Origin: Lachnospiraceae bacterium
GTDB lineage: Bacteria > Bacillota > Clostridia > Lachnospirales > Lachnospiraceae
Direction of reading: 5' to 3'
DNA: 64,000 nucleotides
Assembly: GCA_017556805.1 (NCBI GenBank)
Contig: JAFYMC010000029.1
Span: 38,463 to 102,462, forward strand
Below, one piece after another: positions 43,062 to 52,527 of the stretch. Both the position numbers and the translations under genes were made by a program. How positions within the stretch are numbered: the first letter of the stretch is position 1; each line of letters opens with the position of its first letter. Under the pieces are notes generated by a model, which searched no databases, was not told the origin of the DNA, and saw only the letters and a program-made list of their open reading frames with translations.

Positions 43062-44120
43062 ATGAAGAACTGGGAAAAGAATTTAAGAGAGATTACCCCG
43101 TATGTACCGGGGGAACAGCCGGATTATCCGGATATGATTAAGATAAATACCAATGAGAATCCGTATCCGCCGGCACCGGGGGTAACAAAATTATTAAAGG
43201 AAATGGATACAAGCAAGCTTACGCTGTATCCGAATCCGAGCGCGAAGCTTCTGGTGGATGAGCTGGCGAAGCAGTATAAGATTGCACCGGAGCGTATTTT
43301 TGTAGGCGTGGGTTCCGATGATGTGCTGGGTATGATTTTCATGACCTGTTTTTCGTCGGACAAGCCGGTGTTGTTCCCGGATATTACGTACTCCTTCTAC
43401 GATGTATGGGCGGATTTGTTCCGTGTGCCGTATAAGAGAATGCCTCTTGACGAGAATTTCTGCATTAAGAAGGAAGATTATCTCGGCGAAAACGGCGGTA
43501 TTATCCTTGCTAATCCGAATGCGCCGACTTCCATTGCGGTAGGTTTGGATTTTATTGAGGATATTGTGAAGAATAATCAGGATTCCATTGTAGTTGTGGA
43601 TGAGGCATATATTGATTTCGGAGGAGAGTCTGCGTTCCCTCTCCTTGATAAGTACGAGAATTTGTTGGTGGTACAGACCTTTTCTAAGTCCCGTTCCATG
43701 GCGGGTATGCGTATCGGTTATGCCTTCGGCAGCGAGCGTGTGATTTCCGCTATTTATGCAGTACGTAACTCCTATAACTCCTATACCATGAACTATCCGT
43801 CCATTGTGTGTGGAGCGGAGGCATTAAAGGATGTGGCCTATTTTAAGGAATGTACGGCAAAGGTAGTTGCGACGAGAGAGCGGATGAAGAAGGAACTGGC
43901 GGAGCTCGGTTTTTCTTTCCCGGATTCTAAGACCAACTTTTTGTTTGCCACTCATGAGAGCGTTCCGGCAGTGGAATTATTTAACATGTTACGGGAAAAG
44001 CGTATTTTTGTGCGTTATTTTAAAACGCCGCGTATCGATAATTATTTACGAATTACCATCGGTACGGATGCTCAGATGGATCGGGTGGTTGAAGTGCTGA
44101 AGGAGTATCTCGGCAAGTAG
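43062..44120 (+). CDS. hisC: Histidinol-phosphate aminotransferase
   Basis: 352 aa. KINTNENPYPPAPGV is the HisC N-terminal signature; VGVGSDDVLGMIF, NPNAPTS, VVDEAYIDFGG and the PLP lysine in TFSKSRSMAGMRIGYAFG are present. C-terminal KTPRIDNYLRITIGT binds substrate phosphate. It is outside a his operon here; solitary HisC-like enzymes may also act on other amino acids. Confidence 0.93.
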   Translation: MKNWEKNLREITPYVPGEQPDYPDMIKINTNENPYPPAPGVTKLLKEMDTSKLTLYPNPSAKLLVDELAKQYKIAPERIFVGVGSDDVLGMIFMTCFSSDKPVLFPDITYSFYDVWADLFRVPYKRMPLDENFCIKKEDYLGENGGIILANPNAPTSIAVGLDFIEDIVKNNQDSIVVVDEAYIDFGGESAFPLLDKYENLLVVQTFSKSRSMAGMRIGYAFGSERVISAIYAVRNSYNSYTMNYPSIVCGAEALKDVAYFKECTAKVVATRERMKKELAELGFSFPDSKTNFLFATHESVPAVELFNMLREKRIFVRYFKTPRIDNYLRITIGTDAQMDRVVEVLKEYLGK

Positions 44121-44195
44121 AAGGTCGGGAACCGGACGGCCATGTGAAACAAGGGTGGAAGAGTTTTTTGTGCGGTATGGAAGGCGGTGGTTTTC

Positions 44196-44846
44196 ATGCA
44201 AATACAGAAAATTAATTATCAGAAAAAGCTGGAAGAAACCATTGCAAAAGAGCAGGAAGCAGGCAAAGTTCCGTCCCTTCTGCTTCATAGCTGTTGCGCA
44301 CCTTGCAGTAGTTATGTACTGGAGTATCTTTCGAATTTTTTTATGATTACGGTGTTATACTACAATCCGAATATTTCTCCCGCAAAGGAGTATGAGGCCC
44401 GGGTAGCGGAGCAGGCGCGTTTGATTGCCGAGCTTCCGACAAAGTATCCGGTGTCGTTTCTGGCAGGAGACTATCACCCGGAGGAGTTTTACGGCGCGGT
44501 AAAAGGCCTGGAAGACTGTCCGGAGGGAGGAGACCGTTGTACAATCTGCTATGAAATGCGTCTTCGGGAGGCTGCGAAAACCGCAAAAGAAGGTGGATTC
44601 GATTACTTTACCACGACCCTTTCCATCAGTCCTTTAAAGGATGCGGAACGGTTAAATTCCATCGGAGGGCGTTTGGCAGAGGAATGCGGTGTGGCGTATT
44701 TGTATTCCGATTTTAAAAAGAAAAACGGGTATAAACGGTCTACGGAGTTGTCTGCGCAGTACGGCCTGTATCGCCAGGATTATTGCGGTTGTGTTTTTTC
44801 CAAAGAGGAGCAGGAAAGACGACGTGCCGGATCGGATAAGCAGTAG
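44196..44846 (+). CDS. queH: Epoxyqueuosine reductase QueH
   Basis: 216 aa of the DUF208 family, which makes queuosine in tRNA by reducing epoxyqueuosine without a QueG homologue. The Cys motifs are present: LLHSCCAPCSSY near the N-terminus, RCTICYEMRL in the middle and DYCGC near the end, binding iron-sulfur and iron. The GTG at 44187 overlaps the Shine-Dalgarno region; ATG 44196 is 8 bases from AAGGCGG and is preferred. Confidence 0.92.
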   Translation: MQIQKINYQKKLEETIAKEQEAGKVPSLLLHSCCAPCSSYVLEYLSNFFMITVLYYNPNISPAKEYEARVAEQARLIAELPTKYPVSFLAGDYHPEEFYGAVKGLEDCPEGGDRCTICYEMRLREAAKTAKEGGFDYFTTTLSISPLKDAERLNSIGGRLAEECGVAYLYSDFKKKNGYKRSTELSAQYGLYRQDYCGCVFSKEEQERRRAGSDKQ

Positions 44847-44890
44847 GCGGAGGCCGGAAGCGAGAACTTAGAAAACAGAAGGAAGAAAGC

Positions 44891-44945
44891 AAAGCGGAGA
44901 AGGTCCGGAAATTTGTCCGGCAGATCCGCTTTTTCTTTTTGTGTT
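44891..44945 (+). terminator. Terminator after queH
   Basis: AAAGCGGA pairs with TCCGCTTT, inner GTCCGG/TGTCCGG-side hairpin, then TTTTTCTTTTT. Confidence 0.85.
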
Positions 44946-45052
44946 TTGGTGAATAGTTTATAAAATTCGGGTGACACTATACTTGCGAAGAAAGAAATTG
45001 CGGGGTGGCGAAGGCTTCCTTGCTGATAGGAAGAAAGAGAGGCGTGGAAGAG

Positions 45053-45847
45053 ATGAAAAAAGCGACGGAAGGTCAGACGAAAAGAAGCGGAATACAACTG
45101 GTGGCTACGTTCGGCGCGGTAACTTTGATTGCGCTGGTGGCGTTAGCGATAGGAATGATGAATCCGAAGGATGGGAAAACACCGAAAAATATCGACTTGA
45201 ATGCTACCCCGACGCCGGGTGTGCAAAGACAGGCAGATAGCGGAAAGCAGGATGTGGCAAAGCAGGTAACGCCTGTGCCGACAACTGCACTGAAGCAGGA
45301 TGAACAGACACAGCCGGAGCAGCAAAAGCCACCGGTGCAGACTGCGGATGCTACACAGGTTGCGGAGGCGGATGTGCCGGAGGATGCTGCTGTGTTGAAT
45401 CCGGACGGTGTGATTAAGGGGTTAAATTTTTCCGCGGAGACGGGAATGCTTTGGCCGGTAATCGGGGAGGCTTTGATTTCCTTCAGCCCGGATCATGCGA
45501 TTTATCATAAGACCCTGGATTCCTACCGTACCAGTGATTATGTTTATCTGGCAAGTGAACAGGGAACCCATGTGGCAGCGGCAGCAGACGGCATTGTGAC
45601 AGCGGTATCGGAGGAGCTTAAGACCGGAACTACCGTGACCATGCGTGTATCCGAAGACCATGAAATTGTATACGGTATGCTTTCCGATGTGACGGTAAAG
45701 GAAGGTGATTTTGTGGATGAGGGTACGGTATTTGCAACGGTTGCGGCACCGACCAGATATTATGCTGAGGACGGAACCGGAGTCTATGTGAAGGTGCTTC
45801 ATAAAGGAGAAGCCGTAAATCCGATGTTATTTTTGCGAGAGGAGTAA
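45053..45847 (+). CDS. SpoIIQ-like M23 (LytM) domain protein
   Basis: 264 aa from ATG 45053; a GTG at 45005 is less likely. One N-terminal membrane segment (LVATFGAVTLIALVALAIGM), a Gln/Pro/Thr-rich linker (~55-110), then a LytM/M23 domain: MLWPVIGEALISFSPDHAIY, HKTLDSYRTSDYVYLASEQG, THVAAAADGIVTAV, VKEGDFVDEGTVFATVAAPT. The HxH zinc motif is absent (YGML where YGHL is usual), as in non-catalytic SpoIIQ proteins that bridge mother cell and forespore with SpoIIIAH. A similar general envelope role is possible. Confidence 0.8.
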   Translation: MKKATEGQTKRSGIQLVATFGAVTLIALVALAIGMMNPKDGKTPKNIDLNATPTPGVQRQADSGKQDVAKQVTPVPTTALKQDEQTQPEQQKPPVQTADATQVAEADVPEDAAVLNPDGVIKGLNFSAETGMLWPVIGEALISFSPDHAIYHKTLDSYRTSDYVYLASEQGTHVAAAADGIVTAVSEELKTGTTVTMRVSEDHEIVYGMLSDVTVKEGDFVDEGTVFATVAAPTRYYAEDGTGVYVKVLHKGEAVNPMLFLREE

Positions 45848-45884
45848 TTTGATAGGAACAAATCCAAGCAGGGTATCATAGATT

Positions 45885-46048
45885 GAGATATACGGGGAGC
45901 AGCAATGGGGCTGCTCCCACGGGCGGGGAAGTGAACCTGTGGCGGTACATATTTCAAAGGGAAAATATGCAGTCGGTATGTTTTACTGGAAATATGTTGC
46001 GCGAGCATGGTAAGGTACAAGGTTTGCCGACTGCTTGAGCATAGATAG
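45885..46048 (+). ncRNA. Candidate structured RNA between SpoIIQ-like and Ig-like genes
   Basis: The gap 45848-46168 has no gene but holds stacked hairpins: GGGAGCAGC-AATG-GGCTGCTCCC (45894-45918), CATATTT...AAATATG (45948-45969), and GCAGTCGG (45969-45976) with CCGACTGC (46027-46034). A weak promoter (TTGATA 45849-45854, TATCAT 45874-45879, 19-base spacing) lies before and a strong terminator after. No known riboswitch consensus matched. Confidence 0.4.
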
Positions 46049-46096
46049 GTGGGGCTGTCGCAGATACGAATGCGCAGCCCCACTCCGTGTTTTTTA
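46049..46096 (+). terminator. Terminator with GGGGCTGTCGCA hairpin
   Basis: GTGGGGCTG and CAGCCCCAC arms with inner TCGCA/TGCG pairing, then GTGTTTTTT. Closely similar to the terminator after asnB. Confidence 0.88.
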
Positions 46097-46168
46097 CGAA
46101 AAAGTTAAGTTTTTGGATTTGCCGGCCGATATATTATATGGGATAGTATGTCCTATAGGAGGTGCGGC

Positions 46169-48382
46169 ATGGGAAATAAGAAAAGAACATATACGGGCAT
46201 TGGGGTGCTCTTGTTTATAGTTACAGTGCTGTTGTGGGCGGTTCCGGCCGGAAGGGCTCATGCGGCAGAGAAGGAGTTGTCGGCGATTACGGCGGTTTAT
46301 ACCGGAGATACCGTGTTGGTAGGACACTCCATTGATTTGGAAAAACTGACCGTTATGGGACTGTATTCCGACGGAAGCTATGTGAAATTGAAGGATTACG
46401 TGTTGTCTTCTTATACGGTTACGAAAAAGGGTGACAATACATTTTCGGTCTTTTGCGAGGGGGTAAAGGGAGAGTTTACCGTAAAAGGGAAGTCCATACT
46501 TCGACTTCATGCCTATTATTCCCAGGGAAGCGTTACAATCGGAGAAAAGCTGGACAGAGAGAAGCTTACGGTCATTGTATATTACAGTGACGGAACTCTC
46601 GACAAACCGACGGATTATGAGTTGTCTTATACCCTGGTGGATTCTTTGGGGCCGAATGAATTTGAGGTATCCTATGAGAATGAAACCGCAACCTTTACGG
46701 TGACGGGGAAAGAGGAGCGAAAGCCGCGTTCTATGTTTGCACGATATAACGGACCGGCGGTGATTGTGGGAAATGCTCCGAAGCGGGATGATTTTTATGT
46801 GACGGTAGTGTTTAACGATAATACGGTGGAACGTGTTACGGAGTTTGAACTGACTCCTTCCGTTATTCAAAAAGAAGGCAGTAATGTGGTAGTGGTAGAG
46901 TACGGAGAGCTATCTTCCGAAGTGAAGATACAGGGTCTGGCAAAAACGGTGGTAAGTATTAAGGCCGAGTATACCGGATTGCCGGTGGTGGTAGGAAAGG
47001 CGGTAGCTTCCGAGGATATTAAAGTAACGGCTACTTTTAACGACGGAACAAAGGATACGGTAACCAATTTTACTTTGTCCGGTTCTGTGATTTATAAAGT
47101 CGGAGATAATCTGATTACGGTATTTTGTAACGGAAAGATAGCACGTATCAATGTGCGCGGTGTGGAAGCGGAAATTATCGACTATTCTGCCGGTGTGCAG
47201 GAACTTATCCGGGAGGGAACGATTTACAGCCGGGTAAAGCTTGCTGTCGGTGCAAAGGCAGATGAAAGCGCGATTCTCATAGACAAGGTAGATAAAAAGC
47301 TGGTAGAAAAGGCGATGCATCGTTTGCTGCAGACCGACGAATACATGGCATTTGAGGTTTCCTTTGAGGACCCGGAGATGGATGTATATTTACCGATGAC
47401 CATGAAGGTTTCCGTGCCGGCGGGCTTTGACAGGGAGAAGTTTGCGGTGTTTTATACACCGAACCGGAAAACCATTATGGCGGAGATGAACGGTGAGTTT
47501 TTGAAGGATGGCTATTACGAGTTCAAAATATTCCAGCCGGGAACCTACATCATTGCGGATTGCACGCCGCTCATTTATGTGGAATCACTGAGTCTGGAGG
47601 AAGAGGAATTGACGCTTCGTCTTGATCGGAGTTACTCTCTTGATCCGGAGATTTTACCGCATACGGCAACGAATAAGGAAGTGACTTACACCTCGTCCAG
47701 ACCGAATATCGTTACGGTTTCCGAATACGGCACCTTAAAAGCCTTGAGAACGGGCACCTCGATAATTACCGTAGAAGCCAAGGACGGTAGCGGAAGAAAG
47801 TGTAAGCTGCGTGTCAATGTAGTGCGGAAAAAAGGAAAGTACGACGCGGATATTGCGGTGTTCAGCGATGCGTTAAGCGAAGTAGAAGATGCCTATGATT
47901 TTATGGACTTCCTGGACTATCTGGCAGAAGAAGCGGAAGAGCGAACTTCCGGAATGTCGGAGAAGGCTTTAGAAGCATATGTGAGAGAATTGGAATCCTG
48001 GATCGGTGGTTGGGATGAGAAGGACATTCAACTTGACGCCGAGGAATGGTTGCTTGTTCTGGAGCTTTTGTACGAAAGAGGAGATTATGCCAATGCATCC
48101 CTCTTATTTGGAGACGGTGCCATGTTTAAGCCGGAGCTGAGAGAGTTGTCGACGCAGCTTCAGGAGATAAAGACAGAGGAGGAGTTTTTGCTGTTTAGCG
48201 AAACCTTCTTTATGGAGTTGGAAGAAAAGCTGGCAGAGTTGGAAGAAAGGGATGCGATGCTATATATGATGGCGTTGCTTGCCTGGGTAGAGGAAGCAGA
48301 TACCGATGTATACGAATGGGAGGACGAGGTTTTCGAACGGTATCTGGACTGGTGTGAGGAGTTGGAGTTGTACGGATTTTAA
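46169..48382 (+). CDS. Secreted protein with bacterial Ig-like repeats
   Basis: 737 aa from ATG 46169, behind TAGGAGG. Signal peptide ends near AHAAEK. Four ~75-residue repeats share the pattern Y-T-G/S..V.VG, Y.DGT, and an Asn-type turn (VYTGDTVLVGHSIDLEKLTV, AYYSQGSVTIGEKLDREKLT, RYNGPAVIVGNAPKRDDFYV, EYTGLPVVVGKAVASEDIKV). A Big_2 domain follows (EEEELTLRLDRSYSLDPEIL to KLRVNV), then an acidic helical tail (~570-737). No LPxTG motif or C-terminal membrane helix. Probably an extracellular or wall-associated adhesion/structural protein. Confidence 0.8.
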   Translation: MGNKKRTYTGIGVLLFIVTVLLWAVPAGRAHAAEKELSAITAVYTGDTVLVGHSIDLEKLTVMGLYSDGSYVKLKDYVLSSYTVTKKGDNTFSVFCEGVKGEFTVKGKSILRLHAYYSQGSVTIGEKLDREKLTVIVYYSDGTLDKPTDYELSYTLVDSLGPNEFEVSYENETATFTVTGKEERKPRSMFARYNGPAVIVGNAPKRDDFYVTVVFNDNTVERVTEFELTPSVIQKEGSNVVVVEYGELSSEVKIQGLAKTVVSIKAEYTGLPVVVGKAVASEDIKVTATFNDGTKDTVTNFTLSGSVIYKVGDNLITVFCNGKIARINVRGVEAEIIDYSAGVQELIREGTIYSRVKLAVGAKADESAILIDKVDKKLVEKAMHRLLQTDEYMAFEVSFEDPEMDVYLPMTMKVSVPAGFDREKFAVFYTPNRKTIMAEMNGEFLKDGYYEFKIFQPGTYIIADCTPLIYVESLSLEEEELTLRLDRSYSLDPEILPHTATNKEVTYTSSRPNIVTVSEYGTLKALRTGTSIITVEAKDGSGRKCKLRVNVVRKKGKYDADIAVFSDALSEVEDAYDFMDFLDYLAEEAEERTSGMSEKALEAYVRELESWIGGWDEKDIQLDAEEWLLVLELLYERGDYANASLLFGDGAMFKPELRELSTQLQEIKTEEEFLLFSETFFMELEEKLAELEERDAMLYMMALLAWVEEADTDVYEWEDEVFERYLDWCEELELYGF

Positions 48383-48401
48383 GACGTGAAGATAGAAAAA
48401 G

Positions 48402-48428
48402 AGGGGCTTCGCTGTGAAGCCCCTTTTG
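48402..48428. terminator. Terminator between convergent genes
   Basis: AGGGGCTTC-GCTGT-GAAGCCCCTTTT, preceded by AAAAA so it can act on both strands. Confidence 0.85.
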
Positions 48429-48434
48429 TTATGC

Positions 48435-49046
48435 TTATAAGTTCTTAACGAAGTTGTAGATACAATCCACCGTATGGTCGATACCGAACAGGCTACTGTC
48501 TACGGAGAGATGATAGTTGGAGGCAATGCCCCATTTCTCGCCGGAATGGTAGTTGTAGTAGTTGGCACGACGCTTGTCGTTCTTCAATACGACTTCCTCT
48601 GCCTTAGCCGGATCCACATGCTCTACCCGGATGGCACGTTCGATACGGAACGGCATATCCGCATGGATAAAGAGGTGTACCGCATTCTCTAAATCCTTCA
48701 GGACATAGTGGGAACAACGGCCGATAATAATGCACGGGCCTTCCTCTGCAACTTTACGGATGACATTGGATTGCGCCAGATAAATGCGGTCGTCCAAGGA
48801 AAGGTTGGAAAAGCCCAAATCCTGACTGCCGTAGGAACTCATGCCCATGGCAATAGAATATAACAGGCTATTGGTGGCCTTCTTTTCCGCATTTTCGAAT
48901 ACGGCCTCGGCAAAGCCGCTTTCCTGTGCGGCACGGGTAATCAGTTCGTTGTCATAAAACGGAATCCCAAGCTTTTCGGCCAATTTGGCGCCGATTTCTC
49001 TTCCGCCGCTACCGTACTGTCTGCTGATGGTAATCACTTTATTCAT
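48435..49046 (-). CDS. Cytidylate kinase-like family protein
   Basis: 203 aa. ITISRQYGSGGREIGAKLAE carries a P-loop of the cytidylate-kinase-like family (PF13189-type), with GPCIIIGRCSHYVL and VLKNDKRRANYYNYHSGEKW further on. True Cmk differs and is usually elsewhere; these paralogues are common in Lachnospiraceae and their substrate is unknown. GAAAGGGGGG precedes the ATG. Confidence 0.85.
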   Translation of the reverse strand: MNKVITISRQYGSGGREIGAKLAEKLGIPFYDNELITRAAQESGFAEAVFENAEKKATNSLLYSIAMGMSSYGSQDLGFSNLSLDDRIYLAQSNVIRKVAEEGPCIIIGRCSHYVLKDLENAVHLFIHADMPFRIERAIRVEHVDPAKAEEVVLKNDKRRANYYNYHSGEKWGIASNYHLSVDSSLFGIDHTVDCIYNFVKNL

Positions 49047-49316
49047 AAAAAGCCCCCCTTTCGGATGCTATAAGTTGTGCAAAAAACAGTCTTCTTTTAT
49101 ACTATAATTATACACAATTTGCAGGAAAAAATCAAGTGAAGGACAGGAATGTAAACCTCTGTCTTCAAAATCATAATAAATAATTAAGAATTTCTATAAT
49201 AAAATGTTTACAATTCTATGCTAGAATCTGTTTCGTGGGTGTTTGTTTTGTTATAATAGGTGGGAACAGAGAGTAGAAGATATAATAGATGAGGTGAAAG
49301 GAGGCAGCCAAAACTC

Positions 49317-50126
49317 ATGGAAAAGGAACCTGAAAAAATCATCGAGCTGGTGAACGTGAGCAAAATTTACCGTATGGGTAACGAAAAAATCTACGCGGTA
49401 AATGATGTCAGCTTTGATATTAAAAAAGGTGAGTTTTGCTGTCTTCTTGGCACCTCCGGTTCCGGTAAGTCCACGCTGCTGAATTTGATGGCGGGAATTG
49501 AAAAGGCGACTTCCGGAAAAATAATGATCAAAGGAAAAAACATCCCGAAAATGAATGAGAATAGCTTGGCACGCTTTCGGCAACGTCATCTGGGATTTGT
49601 ATTTCAGGCGTATAATCTGATTAACTCCATGACTGCGTTGGAAAATGTAGAGTTTCCGCTGGTGTTTAAGCGTGTGCTCCCGAAAAAGAGACGGAAGCTT
49701 GCGAAGGAAATGTTGGTAAAAGTAGGTTTGGGAAGCAGATTGTTACATAAACCGAAGGAAATGAGCGGCGGACAGCAGCAACGTGTGGGCATTGCCAGAG
49801 CGTTTGTGGCAAAGCCGGAAATTGTGTTTGCCGATGAGCCGACCGGAAATCTGGATACAAAGACTACCATTGAGGTTATGGAGTTGATTAAACAGATGGC
49901 GCGGGATAATAACCAGACGATTGTGATGGTAACCCATGACCGAAGTTTGGCTGCATATGCAGACAAGGTAATTCATATTTTGGACGGTAAGATACAGAGC
50001 ATCGAAGTGAATGAGCAAAGTGCGGAGGAAGACGCACAGATGCATTTAAAAGAGGTGTCCCGGAGATTGATTTCCGACCGCGGTGTCGATGCGGGAATGA
50101 CCGTAACGGAAGAGCAGAAGGAGTAG
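49317..50126 (+). CDS. ABC transporter ATP-binding protein (MacB/LolD type)
   Basis: 269 aa. Walker A GTSGSGKST, Q-loop FVFQAYNLI, signature MSGGQQQRVGIARAF, Walker B VFADEPTGNLDT, switch VTHD. The ANLIxSMTALENVEFP-type region marks the MacB/LolD/FtsE group, which drives mechanical transfer rather than uptake. A ~40-residue acidic tail follows. First gene of a four-gene operon; AAAGGAGG lies before the ATG. Confidence 0.93.
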   Translation: MEKEPEKIIELVNVSKIYRMGNEKIYAVNDVSFDIKKGEFCCLLGTSGSGKSTLLNLMAGIEKATSGKIMIKGKNIPKMNENSLARFRQRHLGFVFQAYNLINSMTALENVEFPLVFKRVLPKKRRKLAKEMLVKVGLGSRLLHKPKEMSGGQQQRVGIARAFVAKPEIVFADEPTGNLDTKTTIEVMELIKQMARDNNQTIVMVTHDRSLAAYADKVIHILDGKIQSIEVNEQSAEEDAQMHLKEVSRRLISDRGVDAGMTVTEEQKE

Positions 50127-50130
50127 TAAG

Positions 50131-52275
50131 ATGAAGAAAAGAGTGTTAGCGATATTGATGGCGACTGCAATGTTTGTCGGACTGGGCAGCGGGATAGGAG
50201 CGGCCTTACCGGCACAGGCGGGGGAGAAACCTTCCAATCTCATTGTGACGGAAGAAGGAGCGGACGACATTTTACTCGTTCCGGGGGAAGTGACGGAGGT
50301 ACATATCCCGATACGAGCAACCAAAGCCTTTGTCTGGGAACCGAGATTCGAGGCAGTTTTGCCGGAGAATGCCCCGTTTGAAATCCGGGAGTTTGATGTA
50401 TATCATGAGAACGGACCGTTTCGGACGGAAGAGGATCATATCAGTACCTTAAACGGTTCTTATCTTTCCTTTTTGGTGATTACAAAAGAAACCGCAAAGA
50501 TGGGTGAGTATAAATTTGAGCTGCGCTATGAGGATATGGGACGAAACGGCGTTCTCCTGCCGGAGGAAGAGGAACCGGAGTATGAGCCGACCCTTTCCCT
50601 GACCGGTGTGGTTGAAGAGGAAAAGATTCCTGCGGAATTGGGAATCAGTGATTTGAAAGTCATCGGTACGATGAAGCCGGGCGGAGAAGCGACGGTTTCC
50701 TTTCAGGTAACCAATACCGGTGAGATTGCGGCAAAAAATGTGCGTTTGTCCGCAGATTATTCCTCCGGTCTATTGATTCCGGATTATACGGATTATACCA
50801 GAAAATTAGGGGATTTGAAGCAGAAGGAATCGGCAAAGGTTTCCCTGAAAGTAAAAGTAATGGAGAATGTGGCGCAGAGTATCGTTCTTCTGCCGTTAAA
50901 TATTTCGTATAAGGATATCGACGGGGAGTCCTATGTGGCGGATTCCAATAACGTATTATATCTGGATGTGGAAATACCGAAGCAGGAGTCGGAAGAGTTT
51001 GAAAACGGTACGCTGCTGGTAAACGGTGTGAAGCAGAGCCCGTCCCGTCCGAAAGCGGGAGAAACGGTAGCATTAACGTTTTTTATGGAAAATACGGGAG
51101 AGAAGGATTACACAGATACTAAGTTATACATAAATTATGTGTCCAATACCGGTTTTGAGCCGGTCAGTGCGGAACCGTATCAGTATGTGGGTACGATTAA
51201 GGCGGGAGAGAAAAAGGCGGTTACGATTCGGGCGATTGCCGGAAAAGAAATTGCGGAAGGCATGAATACGCTGACCATCGATTATACCTACAAGGACGGA
51301 CACAAGCAAGAGGCTTCGGAGCAGGTGATGCTGTATGTGTTAAATGTACAGAAGGCAGAAGATTCCGGCAGTCTCAGTAAGCCGAAGTTAATGGTATCCG
51401 AATTTGCGTCCAGTAAAGAAGTGGTAAAATCGGGAGAAGAGTTCGATTTTACGTTTTCCGTGTATAACACCCACAGTGAGACCGATGCCAAGAATATCAA
51501 GATAACAGTCACCAGTGAGACGTTTTCCGTAACGAAGGGAAGCAACAGCTTCTTTATCCGGGAAATTGCGCCGGGAGGAAGCGAGGAGATTACCATTAAT
51601 TTAAAAGCCAGCGCCGCAGCAATGACGGGCAGCTATCCGGTCAATATTCAGATGGAATATGAATATGACGGCATGCCGGCCACCGAGGCAAATGCCGGCG
51701 GTGTTGAGGTAACCGAAACCAAAATGCTTTTAATCAAAGAAAATCTGCGTGTATCGGTGGAGAATGCCGCAGTAGGCGGTTGGGATATGCCGTATGTGGA
51801 CCAGACCACACAGTTGGCATTTTCCATTTACAATATGGGAAAATCCGTGCTGAATAATGTGTACTTTACGGTAGAAGGAGACTTTGCCGTGGCAAACGGA
51901 AGCTCCTACTATTACGGTTCTTTGCAGCCGGGATATCCGGATTATGTGGAGATGGATATTATTCCGCTGGCGGCGGGAGATGCCAAAGGGACATTGACCG
52001 TTCATATGGAGGACAGTAACGGGGATGAAGTAACGTACGAAACAGAGCTTACCGGGTTTATTATGGAGATGGAGACCGGAAATATGGGATTTGAAGATCC
52101 GGGCTTTGATTTCCCGGTAGATGTGCTTCCGATGGAAGAGCCTCAGAAGGAACCGCTGGTTTCTTTTCCGGTATTTATGATCGGATTGGTTGCTGTATTC
52201 CTCGCTTCCTTCTTTATCACAAGAGGAGTTCGCATTGCGTGCTATAAGAAAAAGCTTCGAAAGGATGAGGAATAA
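50131..52275 (+). CDS. Membrane-anchored CARDB/COG1361-like protein
   Basis: 714 aa. Signal peptide (VLAILMATAMFVGLGSGIGA, cut near AQA), then several Ig/CARDB-like beta domains (KPGGEATVSFQVTNTGEIAA, KAGETVALTFFMENTGEKDY, KSGEEFDFTFSVYNTHSETD, VDQTTQLAFSIYNMGKSVLN) and a C-terminal membrane helix (FPVFMIGLVAVFLASFFITR) with a basic tail. It sits between the ATPase and permease genes, 4 bases after the ATPase stop, so it is likely the extracellular part of the ABC machine, playing the role MacA has in Gram-negative bacteria. Confidence 0.82.
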   Translation: MKKRVLAILMATAMFVGLGSGIGAALPAQAGEKPSNLIVTEEGADDILLVPGEVTEVHIPIRATKAFVWEPRFEAVLPENAPFEIREFDVYHENGPFRTEEDHISTLNGSYLSFLVITKETAKMGEYKFELRYEDMGRNGVLLPEEEEPEYEPTLSLTGVVEEEKIPAELGISDLKVIGTMKPGGEATVSFQVTNTGEIAAKNVRLSADYSSGLLIPDYTDYTRKLGDLKQKESAKVSLKVKVMENVAQSIVLLPLNISYKDIDGESYVADSNNVLYLDVEIPKQESEEFENGTLLVNGVKQSPSRPKAGETVALTFFMENTGEKDYTDTKLYINYVSNTGFEPVSAEPYQYVGTIKAGEKKAVTIRAIAGKEIAEGMNTLTIDYTYKDGHKQEASEQVMLYVLNVQKAEDSGSLSKPKLMVSEFASSKEVVKSGEEFDFTFSVYNTHSETDAKNIKITVTSETFSVTKGSNSFFIREIAPGGSEEITINLKASAAAMTGSYPVNIQMEYEYDGMPATEANAGGVEVTETKMLLIKENLRVSVENAAVGGWDMPYVDQTTQLAFSIYNMGKSVLNNVYFTVEGDFAVANGSSYYYGSLQPGYPDYVEMDIIPLAAGDAKGTLTVHMEDSNGDEVTYETELTGFIMEMETGNMGFEDPGFDFPVDVLPMEEPQKEPLVSFPVFMIGLVAVFLASFFITRGVRIACYKKKLRKDEE

Positions 52276-52527
52276 ATGGAAACAATCGTAATGGATGAAT
52301 TTATTTCAAGTGACATGAGTTATTCGGACGGAACGGAATATGCGGGCGATATGGAGTACATGGACGGAATGTCCGGCGAAACCCAACAGTCGGTTGCGGA
52401 CATGTTACTGAGTTCCCCGGTTGCTTTGGGCGGAATTGCAGTGGGAGTGCTGGCATTGGGCATCTTATTCGGTTTTCTTTCGGCGAAACGGAAGATAAAA
52501 AAAGGAATTGATTTGTATGAGGATTAG
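52276..52527 (+). CDS. Small single-pass membrane protein of the ABC operon
   Basis: 83 aa, starting at the base after the CARDB gene stop. Acidic, Tyr/Met-rich N-terminus (EYAGDMEYMDGMSGETQQSV), one membrane helix (LGGIAVGVLALGILFGFLSA) and a short Lys-rich tail. It overlaps the permease start. Likely an accessory subunit of the transporter; family not recognised. Confidence 0.75.
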   Translation: METIVMDEFISSDMSYSDGTEYAGDMEYMDGMSGETQQSVADMLLSSPVALGGIAVGVLALGILFGFLSAKRKIKKGIDLYED

